Source of the DNA: Brucella pituitosa
Lineage (GTDB): Bacteria; Pseudomonadota; Alphaproteobacteria; Rhizobiales; Rhizobiaceae
Direction of reading: 5' to 3'
Assembly: GCF_003049685.1 (NCBI RefSeq)
Contig: NZ_PYSY02000001.1
Coordinates: 682,001 to 746,000, forward strand
DNA: 64,000 nt
Shown here: piece by piece, positions 28,030 through 37,376 of the stretch
How positions within the stretch are numbered: position 1 is the first letter of the stretch
Layout: every line of letters begins with the position of its first letter
Translations under genes and position numbers: made by a program
The notes under the pieces: model-generated
What the model saw: only the letters and a program-made list of their open reading frames with translations
Database searches by the model: none
Told to the model about the DNA's origin: nothing

Positions 28030-29010
28030 ATGGCCGTCTATACAGATATCAATGAAATCGAGCTTGGTTCTTTTCTTGAACAGTATGACATCGGTGCTCT
28101 GACCTCATATAAGGGCATTGCAGAAGGGGTCGAGAACACCAATTACCTTCTGCACACGACGATAGGCTCTTTCATTCTTACCCTTTATGAGAAGCGTGTT
28201 AATCGCGACGAATTGCCATTTTTCCTGAATTTGATGCAGCATCTCTCCAAACGCGGTCTGGAATGCCCACAGCCGGTGGTGCGCCGCGATGGTGCGATGA
28301 TCGGTGAGCTTGCAGGCCGTCCGGCGGCTATCGTGACCTTCCTTGAAGGCATGTGGATGCGCAAACCCACCGTCGCACATTGTGAAGAAGTTGGCCGTGG
28401 GCTGGCTGAAATGCATTTGGCTGGTGAAGACTTCACTATGCGCCGCCGCAATGGTCTGACATTGCCTGACTGGCGCCCGCTGTGGGATCTTTCGAAAGAA
28501 CGTGCCGATAGTGTCGAGCAGGGGCTGGTTGCCGAGGCAGAGGGCGATCTCGATTATCTGGAAAAGAGCTGGCCGGTTGGACTGCCGGAAGGCGTCATTC
28601 ATGCCGATCTTTTTCCGGACAATGTGTTTTTCCTTGGTGATCGGCTGTCGGGGTTCATCGACTTCTACTTCGCCTGCACGGATATTCTCGCTTATGACGT
28701 GGCTGTCTGCCTGAACGCCTGGTGTTTTGAGAAGGATTTCTCCTTCAATATCACAAAGGGTGCTGCATTCCTGCGCGGCTATAATTCCGTGCGTCCGCTC
28801 TCACTTGCTGAAATCGACGCTTTGCCGGTTCTGGCCCGAGGTGCCGCGGTGCGTTTCATGTTGACCCGTCTCTATGATTGGCTGACCGTTCCCGACGGCA
28901 GTTTCGTGATGAAAAAAGACCCTATGGAATATGTGCGTCGTATGCGCTTTCACCGACAGGTTACATCTGCAACAGAATACGGGCTTGAATTGGCGGGAGC
29001 TGCCGCGTGA
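28030..29010 (+). CDS. thrB: Homoserine kinase
   Basis: ThrB phosphorylates homoserine on the route to threonine. This 326-residue protein belongs to the ThrB type found in Pseudomonas and alphaproteobacteria, related to the choline/aminoglycoside kinase fold and not the GHMP type of E. coli. Evidence: the N-terminal segment [16 protein letters not shown] (about residues 26-41), the catalytic loop [13 protein letters not shown] (about residues 194-206) and the metal-binding [11 protein letters not shown]. The stop overlaps the rnhA start (GTGA). thrC, which acts next, is also in this window but 8 kb away on the other strand. Confidence 0.92.
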   Translation: MAVYTDINEIELGSFLEQYDIGALTSYKGIAEGVENTNYLLHTTIGSFILTLYEKRVNRDELPFFLNLMQHLSKRGLECPQPVVRRDGAMIGELAGRPAAIVTFLEGMWMRKPTVAHCEEVGRGLAEMHLAGEDFTMRRRNGLTLPDWRPLWDLSKERADSVEQGLVAEAEGDLDYLEKSWPVGLPEGVIHADLFPDNVFFLGDRLSGFIDFYFACTDILAYDVAVCLNAWCFEKDFSFNITKGAAFLRGYNSVRPLSLAEIDALPVLARGAAVRFMLTRLYDWLTVPDGSFVMKKDPMEYVRRMRFHRQVTSATEYGLELAGAAA

Positions 29011-29471
29011 AGCATATAGAGGCTTTCACCGACGGTGCGTGCTCGGGCAACCCCGGTCCCGGTGGGTGGGGCGCTATTGTGCGCTGGAATGGCCATGTGA
29101 AAGAGTTGAAGGGCGGCGAGGCCGACACCACCAACAATCGCATGGAGCTGATGGCAGCAATTTCGGCGCTATCTGCATTGAAAGAGCCATGTGAAGTCGA
29201 TCTTTACACTGACAGTGTCTATGTGCGTGACGGCATTTCTGGTTGGATTGAGGGCTGGAAGCGCAATGGCTGGAAAACCGCAGCCAAGAAGCCGGTGAAG
29301 AATGCCGAACTCTGGCAGGCGCTGGATGAGGCGCGCAAGCCGCATAAGGTGACGTGGCACTGGGTCAAAGGGCATGCAGGTCATCCGGAGAATGAACGCG
29401 CTGACGAGCTTGCTCGTGAAGGTATGGAGCCGTTTAAATACAACGGATACAAGTCGCTTCAAGTGAAGTAG
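29007..29471 (+). CDS. rnhA: Ribonuclease HI
   Basis: RNase HI cuts the RNA strand of RNA-DNA hybrids, removing primers and R-loops. The 154-residue protein has the active-site carboxylates Asp9 ([18 protein letters not shown]), a glutamate in [10 protein letters not shown], an aspartate in LYTDSVYV and a final aspartate in [10 protein letters not shown]. The helix carrying [15 protein letters not shown] matches the basic handle of E. coli RNase HI, which helps substrate binding. It starts with GTG overlapping the thrB stop, a pair conserved in related genomes, and ends before a terminator at 29499. Confidence 0.96.
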   Translation: MKHIEAFTDGACSGNPGPGGWGAIVRWNGHVKELKGGEADTTNNRMELMAAISALSALKEPCEVDLYTDSVYVRDGISGWIEGWKRNGWKTAAKKPVKNAELWQALDEARKPHKVTWHWVKGHAGHPENERADELAREGMEPFKYNGYKSLQVK

Positions 29472-29498
29472 CGATTATCGGGTTTGTGAATAAGGAAA

Positions 29499-29527
29499 GG
29501 CTGCGCTGGAGCACAGCGCGGCTTTTT
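29499..29527 (+). terminator. Terminator after rnhA
   Basis: GGCTGCGCTG and CAGCGCGGC pair (one G-U) around GAGCA, followed by TTTTT, 28 nt after the rnhA stop. Confidence 0.8.
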
Positions 29528-29593
29528 GATTTTCAGGCAAGTTATTTGCCTTGCTGCAATTTGTTGAGATCGGTGGCGCTAACTTTGAATAAA

Positions 29594-30079
29594 TTAAAGC
29601 TGTTCGATTAGTGTCGCAGCACTTGAAGTAGCGGCCTGACCAGCCTGTTCCTCGATGTTGAGGGTTTTGAGGACGCCATCTTCAACGATAGCCGAATAAC
29701 GCTTCGAGCGGATGCCAAGACCGCCTGCGGTTGCATCCAGTTCAAGACCAAGAGCTTTGGTAAAAAGGGCGGAACCATCAGCGAGGTACAGGATCTTGCC
29801 TTCGCCGCCAGTGCTCTGCGCCCATGCGCCCATAACGAAAGCGTCATTCACTGCAACGACTGCGATCTGATCGACGCCCTTCGCGAGGATGGTATCGCGA
29901 TTTTCAAGATAGCCCGGCAGGTGGTTGAGGCTGCAGGTCGGTGTGAAAGCACCGGGAACCGCGAACAGAACGACCTTTTTGCCAGCAAAGACTTCGTCAG
30001 TCGTCACTTCCTTGACGCCGTCTGCGGTCTTTATCTTGAAGGTTGCTGCGGGCAGCTTGTCACCAACTTTGATCGTCAT
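29594..30079 (-). CDS. Peroxiredoxin (Prx5 type)
   Basis: The 161-residue protein is an atypical 1-Cys/2-Cys peroxiredoxin of the Prx5/AhpE-like branch. The peroxidatic Cys49 lies in VPGAFTPTCSLNHLPGY, the motif PxxxTxxC, with the family segment VAVNDAFVMGAWAQS and KYLADGSALFTKALGLELD following. No second conserved cysteine is present, so reduction probably uses glutathione and glutaredoxin or thioredoxin, as described for this branch. It removes hydroperoxides in the cytoplasm. It faces rnhA with a terminator between and stands alone upstream. Confidence 0.9.
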   Translation of the reverse strand: MTIKVGDKLPAATFKIKTADGVKEVTTDEVFAGKKVVLFAVPGAFTPTCSLNHLPGYLENRDTILAKGVDQIAVVAVNDAFVMGAWAQSTGGEGKILYLADGSALFTKALGLELDATAGGLGIRSKRYSAIVEDGVLKTLNIEEQAGQAATSSAATLIEQL

Positions 30080-30223
30080 CGTTTTTCTCCTGAAGATGAG
30101 CGTGTGCCGTCATTGCCCACCTGTATGAATCGCTGAATTTCGACTGCCAGTGCATGAAACATGGCGACGACACTTAAGCCGATAATGATCCGTTCGACAA
30201 TTTCAAATTACGGATCTTACAAG

Positions 30224-31030
30224 TTAATCCAGCCTGACCTGTCCGGAAACTGCTTTGCCATTCTGAACCAGCGTATAGTCTATCAGCGTGCCGCCCTCAG
30301 CTTTGCCATGAAGCGTGGCTGCGAAGCGCAATTGACCAGTATCTTTCTCGGGCTTTGCCTCGGAAAGGCTTAGCTGGTCGCTTCCGATAAAAAGTTCGGC
30401 AGGTGCGTGGGCGTCGGGAAGCGCAATCTCAAAAACCGCTTTGCTTTCCTCTCGCTTTGCGCTTTTTACGCCAAACTCGGCGGATGCGGGGGCTGGCAGG
30501 CGACCAAAGGCGGTTTCGACAATCGTATGCGCGGCGATGGCCTGTGGCGATTGTTCTGGTGTTACCTTCAATGGAAAATCAAACTGAGCCTGAACGGGAA
30601 TGCAGATTTTTTCACAGACGCCGAGAAAGACATGCCCTTTCAGCCGCTGTTCGCCAGGTTTTACGTGGAAGGTTAGTGGCAACGATACTGAATGTTTGTA
30701 GCCGATACCGCCTTCGTCACCGGCATCAAAATATACGGGGGCCGGATAGTCGATCCGCGCAGAAGTGCCGCCTTCTATATTGAGCTGCGGTGGCACACCT
30801 GCATCACCCGGATTGCGCCAATAGGTTTTCCATCCGGGATTGAGATCGATTTGCAATGCTCCGCGCAGTTCGCCGTGCGGCTTTGCGTCTTCAAGAATAA
30901 CACGGACTTTGCCGCCCGGCGTTTCCGACCAGTCAGACGTGGCAGCCTGCGCGGCAACTGCCGCACTCAAGAGCAGAGGGAGGACAAGAAACTGAATTGA
31001 TCTCATGCGGCGAGATTGATGGAAAATCAT
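30224..31030 (-). CDS. DsbD-alpha (DsbC-N) domain periplasmic protein
   Basis: The 268-residue protein starts with a signal peptide (SIQFLVLPLLLSAAVAAQA, split to stay short) and contains the domain found at the N-terminus of DsbD (thiol:disulfide interchange protein): GALQIDLNPGWKTYWRNPGD, then SLPLTFHVKPGEQRL and LGVCEKICIPVQAQFDFP. The cysteine pair in GVCEKIC is the redox-active site of DsbD-alpha. No transmembrane DsbD part follows here, so it is a freestanding periplasmic version that may receive electrons from another membrane partner. I do not know its substrate. Two ATG starts are possible (31030 or 31006); neither has a clear ribosome-binding site. Confidence 0.78.
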   Translation of the reverse strand: MIFHQSRRMRSIQFLVLPLLLSAAVAAQAATSDWSETPGGKVRVILEDAKPHGELRGALQIDLNPGWKTYWRNPGDAGVPPQLNIEGGTSARIDYPAPVYFDAGDEGGIGYKHSVSLPLTFHVKPGEQRLKGHVFLGVCEKICIPVQAQFDFPLKVTPEQSPQAIAAHTIVETAFGRLPAPASAEFGVKSAKREESKAVFEIALPDAHAPAELFIGSDQLSLSEAKPEKDTGQLRFAATLHGKAEGGTLIDYTLVQNGKAVSGQVRLD

Positions 31031-31069
31031 GTTTCTATCAAGGCTGAGTTTAAGTCTGTAAATTGTAGT

Positions 31070-31432
31070 TCAGAGTTTCAGCAACAATTGTAGTGTCACG
31101 CTCGAAACGATGACAAAACCCAGGCCGAGATGAAACAGAAAAGCAATATTGGATATGATGCGCAGCGCGTCATAATCAGCAAAATTTGTGGCGATCTCAT
31201 CTGGCGGTGTGGGGTTGCGCCAAAGATATAACGCAAAGCGATAATTACCGCGTTGCATGGTGAAAATGTAATAAAGATCAGACACATCTCCGATCGCCTT
31301 TGTCATTGACGGGCTTTGCCTGATGAAATCGATAAGCGGAGAAAGTCTGACCTGCGCGTATATAGAATAAGCCAAGAAGGCTGCTGCCGAAATTACAACT
31401 ATATACATCAACATGCTGATGATTCTTCTCAA
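31070..31432 (-). CDS. Hypothetical two-span membrane protein
   Basis: The 120-residue protein begins with a membrane helix (about residues 5-24, [19 protein letters not shown]) and has a second one near the C-terminus ([20 protein letters not shown]). The middle part is soluble, with [19 protein letters not shown] and aromatic residues ([17 protein letters not shown]). I do not recognise a family. It ends 39 nt before the DsbD-alpha-like gene, on the same strand, and its codon use resembles a real gene. Its upstream region faces yqgE divergently; no clear ribosome-binding site decides between this start and an internal ATG at codon 7. Confidence 0.55.
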   Translation of the reverse strand: MRRIISMLMYIVVISAAAFLAYSIYAQVRLSPLIDFIRQSPSMTKAIGDVSDLYYIFTMQRGNYRFALYLWRNPTPPDEIATNFADYDALRIISNIAFLFHLGLGFVIVSSVTLQLLLKL

Positions 31433-31560
31433 TCTTTAATTGCATTTATTCGCGGGGAGGTTGCTTCAATATGCAATCCAAAATCAAGCCCGTTCGAAGC
31501 AATAAGAAACTTTGCACGAATTTCATTGTCATTTGCCGCAGTCTTGCTACCTTCATATCT

Positions 31561-32163
31561 ATGACAATTCTCAGGAAGCCAAACCAGGAGCAGGGTTTCT
31601 TGAACGGGCAATTCCTGCTCGCAATGCCCGGAATGAGCGACGAGCGTTTTGCCCGCGCAGTGGTCTATATTTGTGCCCATTCTGAAGAGGGCGCGATGGG
31701 TTTCATCATTAATCAGGTCCAGCCGGTTGGGTTTCCCGATCTCCTTCGTCAGATCGGCGTCATTGGTGATGAGGATCTGATTATGCTACCGGCGCGCGCG
31801 CAGCATATGGTCATCCGCGATGGCGGACCGGTCGATCGAACCCGCGGTTTCGTGTTGCATACCGACGACTACATGGTCGATTCCACTATGCCGGTCACAG
31901 AAGACATTTGTCTCACAGCAACGGTCGATATTCTGCGTGCGATCTATGGAGGCAATGGGCCAACGCAAGCATTGATGACCCTGGGCTACTCGGGCTGGGC
32001 ACCCGGACAGCTCGATCTGGAATTTGCAGAGAACGGCTGGCTGACATGCCCGGCGCCGATGGACATGCTGTTTGATAGCGATATTGTCGGAAAATACGAC
32101 AGGCTGATGACCCGGATGGGGATCGACATGACGCGGCTCGTTTCCGAAGCCGGTCATGCCTGA
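31561..32163 (+). CDS. YqgE/AlgH family protein
   Basis: The 200-residue protein matches the YqgE/AlgH family (DUF179): [23 protein letters not shown] at the start (shorter segments: [17 protein letters not shown]), [13 protein letters not shown] (about residue 39), [14 protein letters not shown] (about residue 86) and [20 protein letters not shown] near the end. AlgH was first linked to alginate control in Pseudomonas, but no biochemical function is firmly established. The ATG at 31561 opens a typical N-terminus; the upstream frame to 31471 overlaps the divergent gene's leader. It is followed by the repeat at 32192. Confidence 0.88.
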   Translation: MTILRKPNQEQGFLNGQFLLAMPGMSDERFARAVVYICAHSEEGAMGFIINQVQPVGFPDLLRQIGVIGDEDLIMLPARAQHMVIRDGGPVDRTRGFVLHTDDYMVDSTMPVTEDICLTATVDILRAIYGGNGPTQALMTLGYSGWAPGQLDLEFAENGWLTCPAPMDMLFDSDIVGKYDRLMTRMGIDMTRLVSEAGHA

Positions 32164-32191
32164 ATGATTATCGTGTAAAAATAAGACTTAG

Positions 32192-32292
32192 AGCGGCTCC
32201 AGTTAAGACTGAATCGTTGGAGCCGCTAACTATTTGTTTGTACGCATTATCCTACGCAAAAGTGCTTCGCACTTTATGCTGGAAATGCTTTA
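32192..32292. repeat. Palindromic repeat variant between yqgE and the DISM-EAL gene
   Basis: A perfect 10-bp inverted repeat AGCGGCTCCA (32192-32201) and TGGAGCCGCT (32218-32227) is followed by ACGCATTATC and a small hairpin AAAGTGCTTCGCACTTT, then GGAAATGCT up to the stop codon of the minus-strand gene at 32290-32292. The order of parts (hairpin, spacer, ACGCAT, second hairpin) matches the family at 56562 read in reverse, although the base sequence differs. I call it a related subfamily. Confidence 0.65.
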
Positions 32293-35190
32293 AGCCGCAG
32301 CTGCGTCCAGCTGTTCCCGGATCATGCGCGTTGCATCTTCCCGACTTGATGGTTCGCCAAACATGAAGCTCTGTACATATTCGCAGCCCATCTGGCGCAA
32401 TTGAAGAGCATCACTTTCACTGTCAACACCTTCAGTCACAACGGCAAGACCGAGATCATGCGCCATGCTGACGATGGAGCGCAGGAGCGTCGTCTTTTGC
32501 GGCTGATCGCCTTTAACGAACGAGCGGTCGATCTTGATGATATCGAACGGAAAGCGCGTCAGATAGGCAAGTGAAGAATAGCCGGTGCCGAAATCGTCAA
32601 GTGACAGGCCTACACCCATGGTCTTGAGCCGTGCGAGGACATGGGCCGACTGTTCAGGATTTTCCATCAGCACGGATTCAGTCAATTCCAGCTTGAGGCT
32701 GCCGGGCGTGAGATGAATGCGCGAGAGAACCGAGCGCACATCATTGATCAGATCCTGCCGGATCAACTGTGTGCTCGACAGATTAACGGACACAAACAGA
32801 TCAAGCTTGGGGAACTGTTCCTGCCATGCATACAGATCTTCTGCCGCACGCTGAATGGCGAACAGTCCAAGCTGCACGATCAGGCCAGAGCTTTCGGCAA
32901 TCGGAATAAATTCGGACGGAGAAATTCCGCCACGGCGCGGATGCTCCCAGCGCATCAATGCTTCAAAGCCCGCAATGGTGCCATCATCAAGCCGGACAAT
33001 CGGCTGATAGACCAGGCTGATTTCATCGCGCTCAAGGGCACGGCGCAAATCGGATTCCAGCTGTAACTTGTCACTGCCGATTGCACGGAATGCCGGACGG
33101 AACGGCTCAATGCGGTCGCCGCCGAAGCGTTTGGCCTGATGCATGGCCAGTTCGGCGTCTTTGACAAAATCCTCCGCTGAGGCAGCGGTTTTCGTCCAGG
33201 TGATCAGGCCGACCGATGCCGTTAGCACAATCTCACGCTTGGCATAGGCAATCGGCGAACGAACTGCCTGACGCAGAGCTTCAGCAAAAGATGCAATACG
33301 ACCCGGATCGCTTTCAGACGCGAGCAGAAGGCCGAATTGATCAGACGACAAACGTGAAAGCGTGTCCTGTGGCTTCATAAGGCGTGACAGGCGCCGCGAG
33401 ATGGTAAGCAGGATCGTATCACCAGCTGACATGCCAAGGCTGTCGTTGACCTGCTTGAAGCGGTCGATGTCGATGATGAAAACGGTCGGGTGCAGTCTGC
33501 TCTCGCCGCGCGCCATATTCATCACGTTGCTGAGACGATCCAGAAATAGCTCACGATTGGGCAGACCGGTCAGATTGTCGTGCACAGCATCGTGCAACAG
33601 GCGCTCTTCGGCTTTTTTCTGCTCTGTCACATTGACCAGCGTACCGACACAACGGACGATCTCGCCATCCGAACCGATGACAGGACGGGCGCGCAGAGCA
33701 TACCAATGATAGTGGCCATCATTGGCGCGCAGGCGGAAAATTTGCCCGATGCGTCCGCGACGGTTTTCGAGAATGGCATCGAGCGTTGAACGGAACCGGT
33801 CACGATCATCGGCATGCATGGCGGGTAGCCAGTTTCGCACAGGCCCCTGCAGCGAACTTGCGGTGTTTCCAAGATAATTAGCAATGTCTGGCGTCGTCAC
33901 AACGCGGTCACGTGGCACGTCCCAGTCCCAGACAATGTCTCCGGCGCCAATGACAGCCAGCGCCTGCCGTTCCATATCTGAGAGCAAGCCCTGTTGAAGC
34001 GCACCACCGGAAAAAGCGTGCTGCATGACAGTGAAGCCGATCAGAAGCACAATGAGGACCAGACCACCGCCGAGAGCGGGTTGGACAATATCATTGTCGA
34101 GCTGGCCAGAGACTGCCATCCAGGCACCGAGCAGCCATATGAGCGTAAGCAGCCAGGCGGGAATAAGCATCACCGCTCGGTCATAACCTTTGACTGCCAG
34201 ATAACCGATGATGAAGACACCGGATACGACGGTGAGCGCCAGCGACATGCGTGCGATGCCCGATGCGACCGGTGGATCGAATACTGCTACGCCTGCGAGC
34301 GCAATGAGCCCCAACACCCATGTCACCGCGCCATAACTGAAATGATCATGCCATCGGTTGAGATTGAGATATGTGAACAGAAAAATCACCAGAGAGGCGG
34401 CGAGTGCCACTTCCGTGCCCGCTCGCCAGACCTGCTCGTTGCCGGGCGTGATCTCCATCAGCTTGTTCCAGAAGCCAAAGTCGACACAGATATAGGCCAG
34501 TACAGCCCATGCAAGCGCGGCAGTTGCCGGGAATAGCGAGGTTCCCTTAACAACGAAGAGGATCGTCAAGAACAGTGCGAGAAGGCCGGAAATACCAAGC
34601 AGAATGCCACGATAAAGCGTGTAGGAGTTGACCGCATCCTTGTACGCTTCAGGCTCCCACAGATAGAGCTGGGGAAGATTATGTGACGAGAGTTCCGCAA
34701 CAAATGTGACGACCGTACCCGGATTAAGCGTAATGCGAAAAACGTCGGCATCCGCACTTGGCTGGCGGTCGAGCGCAAAGCCCTCGCTCGGTGTAATCGA
34801 TGAAATACGTTGTGAGCCCAGATCAGGCCAGATCACGCCTGAACCGACGAGACGGAAGTGGGGAGCCACGATCAGGCGGTCAATCTGCTCGTCCGTGGGA
34901 TTGGCGATGGAAAAAGCGGCCCAGTCACCAGATGCGTTGGAATTAGGATCGGCTTGCACCTCGATACGGCGTACAATGCCATCTGCACCGGGGGCGGTGG
35001 AAACCTGTACACTCTCACCTTGATTGCGCAGCAGCTCAACAGCGCGCGAAAGGTCAAGGGCTGTGTCTTCTTTTGAGATTTTTATCGGCTCGACAGCAAA
35101 AGCATGAACCGTTGAAAAGAACACAATGGCAATGAACGCGGAGATAATCCGCGCGAAGGCTGAAAAAAACCTGTCTGTAAGACCGTTCAC
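32290..35190 (-). CDS. DISM-PAS-GGDEF-EAL protein, probable c-di-GMP phosphodiesterase
   Basis: This 966-residue signalling protein has a signal peptide (residues 1-32), a periplasmic domain (35-190), seven to eight membrane helices resembling the 7TMR-DISM sensor (about 193-390), a PAS domain (408-530) and a GGDEF domain (536-700). An EAL domain follows (715-955). The GGDEF site reads SSDQF at 615-619, so cyclase activity is unlikely. The EAL side keeps FEALMRWEH (E743), LELTESVLME, SLDDFGTGYSS, IIKIDRSFV and VTEGVD, the residues needed for metal binding and hydrolysis. It probably hydrolyses cyclic di-GMP in response to an external signal. It overlaps the GNAT gene upstream by four bases. 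Brucella has two studied EAL proteins (BpdA, BpdB); equivalence with the two genes here is my inference from gene order. Confidence 0.9.
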   Translation of the reverse strand: MNGLTDRFFSAFARIISAFIAIVFFSTVHAFAVEPIKISKEDTALDLSRAVELLRNQGESVQVSTAPGADGIVRRIEVQADPNSNASGDWAAFSIANPTDEQIDRLIVAPHFRLVGSGVIWPDLGSQRISSITPSEGFALDRQPSADADVFRITLNPGTVVTFVAELSSHNLPQLYLWEPEAYKDAVNSYTLYRGILLGISGLLALFLTILFVVKGTSLFPATAALAWAVLAYICVDFGFWNKLMEITPGNEQVWRAGTEVALAASLVIFLFTYLNLNRWHDHFSYGAVTWVLGLIALAGVAVFDPPVASGIARMSLALTVVSGVFIIGYLAVKGYDRAVMLIPAWLLTLIWLLGAWMAVSGQLDNDIVQPALGGGLVLIVLLIGFTVMQHAFSGGALQQGLLSDMERQALAVIGAGDIVWDWDVPRDRVVTTPDIANYLGNTASSLQGPVRNWLPAMHADDRDRFRSTLDAILENRRGRIGQIFRLRANDGHYHWYALRARPVIGSDGEIVRCVGTLVNVTEQKKAEERLLHDAVHDNLTGLPNRELFLDRLSNVMNMARGESRLHPTVFIIDIDRFKQVNDSLGMSAGDTILLTISRRLSRLMKPQDTLSRLSSDQFGLLLASESDPGRIASFAEALRQAVRSPIAYAKREIVLTASVGLITWTKTAASAEDFVKDAELAMHQAKRFGGDRIEPFRPAFRAIGSDKLQLESDLRRALERDEISLVYQPIVRLDDGTIAGFEALMRWEHPRRGGISPSEFIPIAESSGLIVQLGLFAIQRAAEDLYAWQEQFPKLDLFVSVNLSSTQLIRQDLINDVRSVLSRIHLTPGSLKLELTESVLMENPEQSAHVLARLKTMGVGLSLDDFGTGYSSLAYLTRFPFDIIKIDRSFVKGDQPQKTTLLRSIVSMAHDLGLAVVTEGVDSESDALQLRQMGCEYVQSFMFGEPSSREDATRMIREQLDAAAA

Positions 35191-35792
35191 GAGCGTTCAA
35201 CCTTGCCATTGGTCATGCGTATGTCGCTTTCTAAAAGGGCAAATAACAGGTGATCCTGCCAGAAGCCGTTTATTTTGAGATAGGAACGCAACAGTCCTTC
35301 TCTCTGAAATCCGGCTTTTTCGAGAAGCCGTATCGAACGTACATTATGGGGAATACAGGCAGCTTCAATCCGGTGCAACCTCAGTTCCCCGAAAGCAAAG
35401 GGGATAACCATTGATAAGGCTTCGGTCATATAGCCTTGGCCGGCGACGGATACACCGCTCCAATAGCCGATCATGCCGCTTTGGCCGACACCGCGTCTGA
35501 TGTTGCCAAGGGTAATTCCGCCTAAAAGCCGGTTGTCACCGTTACGGAAAATAAAAAACGGATAGCCGGTGCCATCGGACATTTCCTCCTGTACGCGTCG
35601 CAGCCGATGGCGGAAAGCGCTTTTGGTCAGGTCGTCATCGGCCCAGGTCGGTTCCCATGGGGTAAGAAAGGCGCGGCTCTGCTCGCGCACATTGGCCCAA
35701 CTTGCAAAGTCGGTCATCAATGGCTCGCGCAAATAAATGCGCTTCCCACGAAGGATTGTCGGATTGCTGCGCCGGAATGGCAGGCCGATCAT
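35187..35792 (-). CDS. GNAT family N-acetyltransferase (RimJ/RimL type)
   Basis: The 201-residue protein has the layout of RimJ/RimL-type N-acetyltransferases: ILRGKRIYLREPLMTDFASW near the start, YPFFIFRNGDNRLLGGITLG in the middle, then the acetyl-CoA-binding GYWSGVSVAGQGYMTEALSM, and HRIEAACIPHNVRSIRLLEK plus AGFQREGLLRSY at the end. Family members acetylate ribosomal protein N-termini or small molecules; the target is unknown. The ATG at 35792, preceded by CAGGAACCCGC, gives a better start than the frame's first codon at 35843. Its stop overlaps the start of the DISM-EAL gene (ATGA), which suggests coupled expression of the two. Confidence 0.87.
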   Translation of the reverse strand: MIGLPFRRSNPTILRGKRIYLREPLMTDFASWANVREQSRAFLTPWEPTWADDDLTKSAFRHRLRRVQEEMSDGTGYPFFIFRNGDNRLLGGITLGNIRRGVGQSGMIGYWSGVSVAGQGYMTEALSMVIPFAFGELRLHRIEAACIPHNVRSIRLLEKAGFQREGLLRSYLKINGFWQDHLLFALLESDIRMTNGKVERS

Positions 35793-35914
35793 GCGGGTTC
35801 CTGTTTTAAGGAGGGCGGTGAGGGAAATAGGACAGCGAGGCATTGGGGCAATATGTTTATCGCCTGAAACCTGTTGTACTATTCCGTGTCACCTGCGTTC
35901 TTATCCTTGCTGCC

Positions 35915-37207
35915 TTACACAGCAATCTTCCTTGTATGTGCGCTGGTCGAGAGAGCATCGGTGAGCCCCTCAAAGCCCATCAGACGTCCAACGGGGCCAA
36001 CACCTGCAATCGTCGGCTTGCTGTCAAGGAACAGGCGTCCGGCAAGATCGCTCAGTCGTTCCGGAGTGATCAGCGAGAGGCGATCCATCAGTTCGCTGTT
36101 TGCAACTGGACGGCCATAGAGCAGGAACTGGCGTGCGATCTGTCCCGCGCGGCTTGCAGCGCTTTCCTGCGACATGAGCAGGCTTGCGCTGTACTGCGCA
36201 CGAGCGCGATTGACTTCCTCAATGCTGATGGAATCCGCTGCTTTGTGCAGCTCGTCGATAATGACCGGCAGTAGCTCTACGAGTTCATCGCGACCAGTCG
36301 CAGCATGGATGCCGAACAGACCCGTATCGGAAAAGCCCCAATGGAAAGCGTAGACCGAATAACAAAGGCCGCGCTTTTCACGCACTTCCTGAAACAGCCG
36401 CGAAGACATGCCGCCGCCGAGGATCATGGAAAGAAGCTGTGAGGCATAGAAATCGCGCACATGATAGGCGCGGCCTTCAAAGCCGATCAGTACCTGCGCA
36501 TCCATCAATTCGCGATTTTCGCGGAAATCACCGCCAACATAGGTGGCGAGATCAAGCGTTGGCGCGGTATTGTGCGCACGGAAGCCGCCGAGACGCTTTT
36601 CCACTTCCTTCACGAACTGATCGTGATCAATGCCGCCTGCTGCCGTCACCACCATGCGGTCAGCGCTGTACTGTTCATCGATATACTGGCGCAGGTCGTC
36701 CGAAGTGAAGGACATGACCGTATCGGGCTCGCCAAGAATGGCGCGTCCGATTGGCTGATGGCGATAAGCGGTTTCGGTAAAGCGGTCGAAGACGATATCA
36801 TCAGGCGTATCGTGCGCAGCACCGATTTCCTGCATGATGACCTGCTTTTCGCGCTCAAGCTCCGCTTCATCGAACTTCGAAGCGGTCAGAATATCTGAGA
36901 GGATATCGATCGCCAAAGGCATGTCGTTGCGTAGAACACGCGCATAATAAGACGTGGTCTCGACGCTCGTCGCAGCATTGATCTCGCCGCCAACATTTTC
37001 GATGTCCGAGGCGATCTGCCAGGCCGTCCGCTTTTCCGTGCCCTTGAAAGCCATATGCTCAAGCAGATGGGCGATGCCATGCCGATCCGGAGCTTCGTTT
37101 CGTGCGCCTGCCTTGACCCAGATACCCAACGCGACGCTTTCCACATGCGGCATGTTATCTGTAGCAATGGTCAAGCCATTGGAAAGACGCGTTACTTCAA
37201 CACCCAT
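35915..37207 (-). CDS. M16 zinc peptidase (mitochondrial processing peptidase-like)
   Basis: The 430-residue protein is an M16B peptidase like mitochondrial processing peptidase beta. The inverted zinc site HLLEH (His47, Glu50, His51) lies in GIAHLLEHMAFKGTEKR, and the third ligand is the glutamate in ELEREKQVIMQEI (about residue 125). The glycine-rich flexible loop reads LSMILGGGMSSRLFQEVREK (about residue 265). The family digests peptides, and bacterial homologues are ancestors of the mitochondrial enzyme. In this lineage it follows thrC, as here. The chosen ATG (37207) is two codons inside an in-frame GTG start. A repeat-like double hairpin lies just upstream. Confidence 0.92.
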   Translation of the reverse strand: MGVEVTRLSNGLTIATDNMPHVESVALGIWVKAGARNEAPDRHGIAHLLEHMAFKGTEKRTAWQIASDIENVGGEINAATSVETTSYYARVLRNDMPLAIDILSDILTASKFDEAELEREKQVIMQEIGAAHDTPDDIVFDRFTETAYRHQPIGRAILGEPDTVMSFTSDDLRQYIDEQYSADRMVVTAAGGIDHDQFVKEVEKRLGGFRAHNTAPTLDLATYVGGDFRENRELMDAQVLIGFEGRAYHVRDFYASQLLSMILGGGMSSRLFQEVREKRGLCYSVYAFHWGFSDTGLFGIHAATGRDELVELLPVIIDELHKAADSISIEEVNRARAQYSASLLMSQESAASRAGQIARQFLLYGRPVANSELMDRLSLITPERLSDLAGRLFLDSKPTIAGVGPVGRLMGFEGLTDALSTSAHTRKIAV

Positions 37208-37256
37208 AAGCACAATGCTCCCATAGTCCCATTCGGGTTCCCGTTCTTAATTCCCT

Positions 37257-37297
37257 TAGAGCGCCGGGCGTCCTTCTGGACGCTAAAGGACGCTCTA
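37257..37297. repeat. Palindromic repeat-like double hairpin between M16 gene and thrC
   Basis: Outer arms TAGAGCG (37257-37263) and CGCTCTA (37291-37297) flank an inner hairpin GCGTCC/GGACGC (37268-37273 and 37278-37283). The outer arms match the TAGAGCGC termini of the main repeat family. Sequence to about 37375 is AT-rich and resembles a decayed continuation. Confidence 0.6.
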
Positions 37298-37376
37298 ACT
37301 CTTTTAAACTACGCATCTTGCTTTCCAAAACTCGATTCCGATTTTTGGGCCGATGCGGTAGAAGAGCACGCGCATT

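Noticed and set aside
33994..34536. Plus-strand frame opposite the DISM membrane region
   Set aside because: Its composition (many D, E, H, Q residues) is that expected from the antisense of hydrophobic codons.
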